Positions 44,546-48,869 of a stretch of DNA of 48,869 nt are shown in pieces. Source of the stretch: CAVQOB01 sp963714325. GTDB taxonomy: Bacteria; Pseudomonadota; Alphaproteobacteria; Rhizobiales; Hyphomicrobiaceae. The DNA lies in NCBI GenBank assembly GCA_963714325.1, contig CAVQOB010000028.1, forward strand, positions 1 to 48,869, in the 5' to 3' direction. The notes below the pieces were generated by a model that worked only from the letters and a program-made list of their open reading frames with translations, searched no databases and was not told the origin of the DNA. A program made the position numbers and the translations under genes. The number at the start of each line of letters is the position of its first letter. Positions within the stretch are counted from its first letter, which is position 1.

Positions 44546-44954
44546 ATGGCTGACGCGAACTCGACCGACAAACGCCCGCTTTCTCCGCATCTACAAGTCT
44601 ACCGGCCATCGATCACTATGGTGATGTCGATCGTTCATCGGCTGACCGGCGTGGCACTCTACATGGGCACCTTACTGCTCGCCTGGTGGCTCATCGCCAT
44701 CGCCCAGGGGCCAGCCCACTACGCGACACATCAGCGCGATCCTCGGCTCCCCGCTCGGCAAGCTAGTCCTCTTCGGCTACACTTGGGCGCTTATCCACCA
44801 CATGCTCGGCGGCATCCGCCATTTGATCTGGGACACCGGCCGCGGCTTCAACCTTGGCACCGTCAACAAAATGTCCTGGGCCACCATCCTGGGCTCAATC
44901 GCCATCACACTGGCGCTATGGACCTACGCTTACGGATTGAAGGGTATATTCTGA
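44546..44954 (+). CDS. sdhC: Succinate dehydrogenase cytochrome b556 subunit, frameshifted
   Basis: Membrane anchor binding heme b and quinone in complex II. The first frame reads RPLSPHLQVYRPSITMVMSI then HRLTGVALYMGTLLLAWWL, as expected. At 44728-44730 the frame slips by one base (GCGACACATCAGC). The correct continuation, SAILGSPLGKLVLFGYTWAL then HHMLGGIRHLIWDTGRGFN with the heme-ligand His, lies in the next frame and ends at TGA 44952-44954. Removing one base restores a family-length protein. The other three sdh features are intact, so an indel error or a very recent mutation is likely. Confidence 0.92.
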
Positions 44955-44955
44955 T

Positions 44956-45381
44956 ATGTCGACGCCACTCCGTCCGACGCCCTCTCCGACCGCCGCCCAC
45001 CTGCGCACGCCCCTGGCCCGCGTCCGTGGCCTCGGTTCCGCCAAGGAGGGCACCGACCATTTCTGGAAGCAGCGCCTGACCGCCGTTGCCAACCTGCTCC
45101 TCGTGATTGTCCTGATCGGCCTCCTCCTGTCGCTGGTTGGCGCCGACCACGCGACCGTCAAGCGCGCCCTGCAGAAGCCCGCCATCTCCATCGCCCTGCT
45201 GATCTTGGTGCTTTCCGGCATCATGCACATGCGGCTCGGCATGCAGACCATCATCGAGGACTACGTCCATTCTGACGGCCGTAAGATCCTTTGCCTGATG
45301 CTCAACACGTTCTTTTCAATCTCCATGGCCCTCACCTGCGTATATGCGGTGTTCAAGCTGGCATTTGGAGCGGGAGTTTAA
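44956..45381 (+). CDS. sdhD: Succinate dehydrogenase membrane anchor subunit
   Basis: 141 residues, three membrane helices. Typical alphaproteobacterial SdhD marks are TPLARVRGLGSAKEGTDHFW at the N-terminal cytosolic end, VLSGIMHMRLGMQTIIEDYV with the heme/quinone-region His, and a final helix. It starts one base after the sdhC stop and ends 4 bases before the sdhA start, so it is tightly coupled. Confidence 0.94.
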   Translation: MSTPLRPTPSPTAAHLRTPLARVRGLGSAKEGTDHFWKQRLTAVANLLLVIVLIGLLLSLVGADHATVKRALQKPAISIALLILVLSGIMHMRLGMQTIIEDYVHSDGRKILCLMLNTFFSISMALTCVYAVFKLAFGAGV

Positions 45382-45385
45382 AAAC

Positions 45386-47233
45386 ATGGCCACGAAACCC
45401 AATGGCAAAACCAACGGCGCAGCTGCGCCGTCAATCAACGGCCAAGCCTACGCGATCACCGATCACACCTATGACGTCGTCGTCGTCGGCGCCGGCGGCG
45501 CTGGTCTCCGTGCAACCCTTGGCTGTGCCGAGGCCGGTTTGAAAACCGCCTGCATCACCAAGGTTTTCCCCACCCGCTCGCACACCGTCGCCGCCCAAGG
45601 CGGCGTCGCAGCAGCACTTGGCAACATGGGCCCCGACGAGTGGCGCTGGCACATGTACGACACCGTCAAAGGCGCCGACTGGCTTGGCGACCAGGACGCC
45701 ATAGAATACCTCTGCCGCAACGCGCCCGCCGCCGTCTACGAACTCGAACACTACGGCGTACCCTTCTCCCGCACCGAGGACGGCCGCATCTACCAGCGCC
45801 CCTTCGGCGGCATGACCACCGAATACGGCGAAGGCCCGCCCGCTCAGCGCACCTGCGCCGCCGCCGACCGCACCGGCCACGCCATGCTCCACACCCTCTA
45901 TGGCCAGTCACTCCGCCATTCGGCCGAGTTCTTCATCGAATACTTCGCCATCGACCTGATCATGGACCAGGATGGTGCCTGCCGCGGCATCATCGCCATC
46001 TGCCTCGCCGACGGCACGCTGCACCGCTTCCGCGCCAAGAAGACCGTCCTGGCAACAGGCGGCTACGGCCGCGCCTACTTCTCCTGCACCTCCGCCCACA
46101 CCTGCACGGGTGACGGCAACGCCATGGTCCTCCGCGCCGGCCTGCCACTGCAGGACATGGAGTTCATCCAGTTCCACCCAACTGGAATCTACGGCGCCGG
46201 CGTCCTCATCACCGAGGGCTCACGCGGCGAAGGCGGCTACCTCACCAACGCCAACGGCGAACGCTTCATGGAGCGCTACGCCCCACACGTGAAGGACCTC
46301 GCCTCCCGCGACGTCGTCTCCCGCTCCATGACCGTCGAAATCCGCGAAGGCCGTGGCGTCGGCAAGGACAAGGACCACATCTACCTCCACTTGGATCACC
46401 TCGACCCCAAGATCCTCGCCGAGCGTCTCCCTGGCATCACCGAGAGCGCGCAGATCTTCGCTGGCGTCGATCTCCGCCGCCAACCGATCCCGGTTCTGCC
46501 GACTGTCCACTACAACATGGGCGGCATCCCCACCAACTTCCACGGCGAAGTCCTGACGCTGAAAAACGGCAACCCCGATCACATCGTCCCCGGCCTGATG
46601 GCCATCGGCGAAGCCGCTTGCGTCTCCGTCCACGGCGCCAACCGCCTCGGCTCCAACTCGCTGATCGACCTCGTAGTCTTCGGTCGCGCCGCCGGCCTCC
46701 GCGCCGCCGAAACGACGGAGAAAAATTCGGCCCACGCCGAGCTGCCGAAGGACGCTGCCGACCGCGCCCTCGCCCGTCTCGACCACTTCCGCTTCGCCAA
46801 GGGCGGCACACCCACCGCGGCGCTGCGCCTGCAAATGCAGAAGACCATGCAGAACAACTGCGCCGTCTTCCGCGACGGGCCCATCCTCGCCGAAGGCGTC
46901 ACCAAGATCGTCGAAGTCTGGAAGGGCTCACAAGATATCTCAGTCGCCGATCGCTCGCTGATCTGGAACTCCGACCTGATCGAGGCGCTGGAATACGACA
47001 ACCTGATCTCGCAAGCCGCCGTCACCATGGTCTCCGCCGACAACCGCCAGGAAAGCCGTGGCGCCCACGCGCGCGAAGATTTCGCCAATCGCGACGACAA
47101 GAATTGGATGAAGCACACCCTCGCCTGGGCCGACGACGCCAAGCGCACCGTCTCCCTCGACTACCGCCCCGTCCACACCTACACCATGACCAACGAAGTC
47201 AAATACATCGAACCCAAAGCGCGGGTGTATTGA
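45386..47233 (+). CDS. sdhA: Succinate dehydrogenase flavoprotein subunit
   Basis: Oxidises succinate to fumarate with covalently bound FAD. The dinucleotide fold is YDVVVVGAGGAGLRATLG; the FAD-linking region is TRSHTVAAQGGVAAALGN. The active site shows QFHPTGIYGAGVLITEGSRG, with the catalytic Arg region SMTVEIREGRGVG and HYNMGGIPTN. The C-terminus DYRPVHTYTM and KYIEPKARVY is complete. ATG 45386 has CGGGAG 11 bases upstream. sdhB, which normally follows at once, is not found downstream. Confidence 0.98.
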   Translation: MATKPNGKTNGAAAPSINGQAYAITDHTYDVVVVGAGGAGLRATLGCAEAGLKTACITKVFPTRSHTVAAQGGVAAALGNMGPDEWRWHMYDTVKGADWLGDQDAIEYLCRNAPAAVYELEHYGVPFSRTEDGRIYQRPFGGMTTEYGEGPPAQRTCAAADRTGHAMLHTLYGQSLRHSAEFFIEYFAIDLIMDQDGACRGIIAICLADGTLHRFRAKKTVLATGGYGRAYFSCTSAHTCTGDGNAMVLRAGLPLQDMEFIQFHPTGIYGAGVLITEGSRGEGGYLTNANGERFMERYAPHVKDLASRDVVSRSMTVEIREGRGVGKDKDHIYLHLDHLDPKILAERLPGITESAQIFAGVDLRRQPIPVLPTVHYNMGGIPTNFHGEVLTLKNGNPDHIVPGLMAIGEAACVSVHGANRLGSNSLIDLVVFGRAAGLRAAETTEKNSAHAELPKDAADRALARLDHFRFAKGGTPTAALRLQMQKTMQNNCAVFRDGPILAEGVTKIVEVWKGSQDISVADRSLIWNSDLIEALEYDNLISQAAVTMVSADNRQESRGAHAREDFANRDDKNWMKHTLAWADDAKRTVSLDYRPVHTYTMTNEVKYIEPKARVY

Positions 47234-47411
47234 TAGGTGATATTTTCGCAACAAGAAAAATTGAACGCGCGCCCATTTATTGAATTTGATTCACTATTCC
47301 ATGCGAATCTGTGAATGGGTGATTCATAATACTTGTCAAGGCCTCTAACACACGCCATATGAGTGCAGAGTTTTGACTGCCGCGCACTCATCGCGGCGGA
47401 CGGAGTTTTAC

Positions 47412-47648
47412 ATGTCCCTCACAATCGAAGAATTCCGCGCCGCCTTGGCTGCGGACAGCAGAACTTTGGCCGCCGGAAAGACGCCGTGCGGAGTGCACGG
47501 CTGTACCTGCTGCAAGGTACCGCTTCAGGAGAGTTCAACCGGTTTCCGCAAGCTGGGAGACGAGCTTGTGTGCAGCGATTGTTACTATGCCAAAGCAGGT
47601 GAGATCATTGCGTCTTCTCCGATTCCCGGACTAAGGGGTGCACGATAG
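47412..47648 (+). CDS. Small cysteine-rich, zinc-ribbon-like protein
   Basis: 78 residues: LTIEEFRAALAADSRTLAAG, then KTPCGVHGCTCCKVPLQES and LVCSDCYYAKAGE. The CxxxxCxCC...CxxC arrangement suggests a bound zinc. GGAG lies 7 bases before the ATG. It stands alone after sdhA and is followed by a strong terminator, so it is an independent unit. No family recognised. Confidence 0.72.
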   Translation: MSLTIEEFRAALAADSRTLAAGKTPCGVHGCTCCKVPLQESSTGFRKLGDELVCSDCYYAKAGEIIASSPIPGLRGAR

Positions 47649-47673
47649 AACCACTAGCATACCGCTAACGCCA

Positions 47674-47706
47674 CGCCGACCGATCATTCTGACGGTCGGC
47701 GTTTTT
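47674..47706 (+). terminator. Rho-independent terminator
   Basis: CGCCGACC, a 12-base loop, GGTCGGCG, then TTTTT. Perfect 8-bp GC-rich stem followed directly by the T-run, 26 bases after the stop of the small Cys-rich gene. Confidence 0.85.
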
Positions 47707-47791
47707 ATGTTCAGTCTACACCCTTGATCCGGGTTGGCGTGCAGTAGCAATTGCTCTAAATCTGCATACTTGGCACTCGGGGAGCATCCAA

Positions 47792-48790
47792 TTGCATACT
47801 TACCTCTTAAGCGATCAAGACGTGAAAAAGTACGCGCTTGAATTCGTTGACCGCCTGCAAAAGTTAGGAGACGACGTCCCAAAGACTTGGTTCGCGTTAG
47901 GCCGATCCGGCGACAAAATGCTGGACGAAATAATTATTGCGGCTGAAGCACGCCACCCGCAAATTGTCAAAGGAATCACGATCGAACGCTTGGGGTGCGA
48001 TCGAGCAAAAATCCCGCACCGAATATTCATACGCCCTGCCAAAGAACCCTCGCCCGATGGCATCCCCTTACCTGAGCGGTTCAAAACCGAAACTGGCCTC
48101 CTGATTGACGGCGCAATCCACTCAGGCGCATCAATGAGACGTACAGTCGAAGCACTTTGGGCATGTGGCGTTTCCAACATCATGTCGTACTCACTGGTCG
48201 TCAAGAAAACATCCGAATTCATACCAAGTTTTTTCGGCCTCATTATCGACGAACACGACCGTGCATATTTCCAGATGGAAATATTGCCGAATAACAGACT
48301 AAAAGAAGGTGCAACGCGGTTTGGACAACTTAGGCGAATCGATGCCGATGACTTTAAGCGCCAACCCAACAAGCTGGACACTGCAGTGCCCTCAATAGAT
48401 CGGGTCACTTTTGGCGATTTATGGTTCGAAGCGGCGACAGCTAATTGCGTTGTCTACGTATATGAGATCAACAAAAAAATTGTTGGGTTTCTGAAATTCG
48501 ATGCATCACCCGGCGGAATTTTTCATCTAGACATTGTTGCAAGAGATACTAGCGAAAAAGCGTCCGATATTGGTGGTCTATTGCTGCGATGGGCTGACAC
48601 ATATGCTCGCGCGAGCAAATGCACAGCGATTCAACTTTGGGGCATTGAACGTTTACTTGCCTATTATAACAAAATTGGCTACAACGAAATAAACGGCGTT
48701 GAACCGATTGTGATCGGCGACGACGAAAAATATTATGCAATGCGAAAGCCCATCCTTTACAATATAAAGCCTTCAATGCCCGGGCGATAG
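47792..48790 (+). CDS. Phosphoribosyltransferase-like / GNAT acetyltransferase fusion
   Basis: 332 residues. The N-terminal half has a PRTase look: FALGRSGDKMLDEIIIAAEA (residues 34-53, PPi-loop-like) and TGLLIDGAIHSGASMRRTVE (101-120), where LLIDGAIHSGAS fits the PRPP-binding loop. The C-terminal part (about 207-305) resembles a GNAT domain: VVYVYEINKKIVGFLKF, FHLDIVARD, SDIGGLLLRWADTYARASKC (acetyl-CoA loop) and ERLLAYYNKIGYNEI. The start is TTG at 47792, supported by GGGGAG 7 bases upstream. The gene is markedly AT-richer than the rest of the window, suggesting transfer. Enzyme activity is unproven; a defence or nucleotide-modifying role is only a guess. Confidence 0.75.
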   Translation: MHTYLLSDQDVKKYALEFVDRLQKLGDDVPKTWFALGRSGDKMLDEIIIAAEARHPQIVKGITIERLGCDRAKIPHRIFIRPAKEPSPDGIPLPERFKTETGLLIDGAIHSGASMRRTVEALWACGVSNIMSYSLVVKKTSEFIPSFFGLIIDEHDRAYFQMEILPNNRLKEGATRFGQLRRIDADDFKRQPNKLDTAVPSIDRVTFGDLWFEAATANCVVYVYEINKKIVGFLKFDASPGGIFHLDIVARDTSEKASDIGGLLLRWADTYARASKCTAIQLWGIERLLAYYNKIGYNEINGVEPIVIGDDEKYYAMRKPILYNIKPSMPGR

Positions 48791-48869
48791 GGGAAATCGC
48801 CAACAGCACTTACTATACTCATTTGTCTCACAACCACACCAACACCGACCGCAACGCCTCATGCCCCGA

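Noticed and set aside
44017..44609. Minus-strand ORFs over repeat locus B
   Set aside because: They translate the tandem repeat in a frame opposite to the renalase-like and sdhC genes and have no ribosome site or family signs.
47234..47411. Remnant of sdhB after sdhA
   Set aside because: None of the three forward frames shows iron-sulfur cysteine motifs; the stretch is AT-rich and non-coding.

Overview
The window reads as chromosomal DNA of a GC-rich alphaproteobacterium, most likely Hyphomicrobiales/Rhizobiales or a close relative. The grounds are gene content and order (envC-ctpA-[S41]-rppH, an FMN-riboswitch ribH, etfBA next to a 3-hydroxyacyl-CoA dehydrogenase, an mch-type mesaconyl-CoA hydratase, sdhCDA) and the short palindromic intergenic repeats. 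I saw no rRNA or tRNA gene, CRISPR array, insertion sequence or prophage. All family calls come from reading motifs, not from database searches.

Layout. 0-7.6 kb is one minus-strand block: envC, ctpA, a catalytically dead ctpA paralogue, rppH, azlC, azlD and guaB. guaB carries two apparent single-base deletions and azlC one. 7.7-10.9 kb holds a HIG1-like membrane protein, a cobalamin adenosyltransferase, a methyltransferase, ribH under an FMN riboswitch, and a rhomboid protease. 11.0-14.0 kb is an acyl-CoA and electron-transfer segment (etfB, etfA, 3-hydroxybutyryl-CoA dehydrogenase, DUF3297). 14-24.9 kb is mixed accessory metabolism: a YbdK-type carboxylate-amine ligase, a split AtuA-like pair with a TPR protein, a double-MaoC protein, three glutathione S-transferases, an MFS carrier and a phosphoesterase. 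25-34 kb holds an MFS carrier, trxB, a Cys-rich MarR regulator divergent from a secreted protein, a DUF3857/transglutaminase protein, a beta-carbonic anhydrase and nhaA. 34-42.3 kb holds a double-AAA ATPase, a DUF350/lipoprotein pair, pdxY with a FAD oxidase, a CitE-like lyase and mesaconyl-CoA hydratase, the last two hinting at ethylmalonyl-CoA pathway chemistry. 42.3-47.2 kb has repeat-rich spacers, a renalase-like oxidoreductase and sdhC(frameshifted)-sdhD-sdhA. From 47.2 kb the DNA becomes AT-richer and carries a small Cys-rich protein and a phosphoribosyltransferase-GNAT fusion where sdhB would be expected.

Large-scale signal. By eye, the plus strand is G-rich up to about 23.4 kb and C-rich afterwards, whichever strand the genes lie on. 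This is the GC-skew polarity expected where two replication forks meet. No dif site was recognised.

The strongest leads are the inactive S41 paralogue, the PRTase-GNAT fusion in an AT-rich segment that seems to interrupt the sdh operon, the nested palindromic/tandem repeat seen at two loci, and the skew switch. The frameshifts in guaB, azlC and sdhC look more like consensus errors than real gene loss, but that cannot be settled from the sequence.
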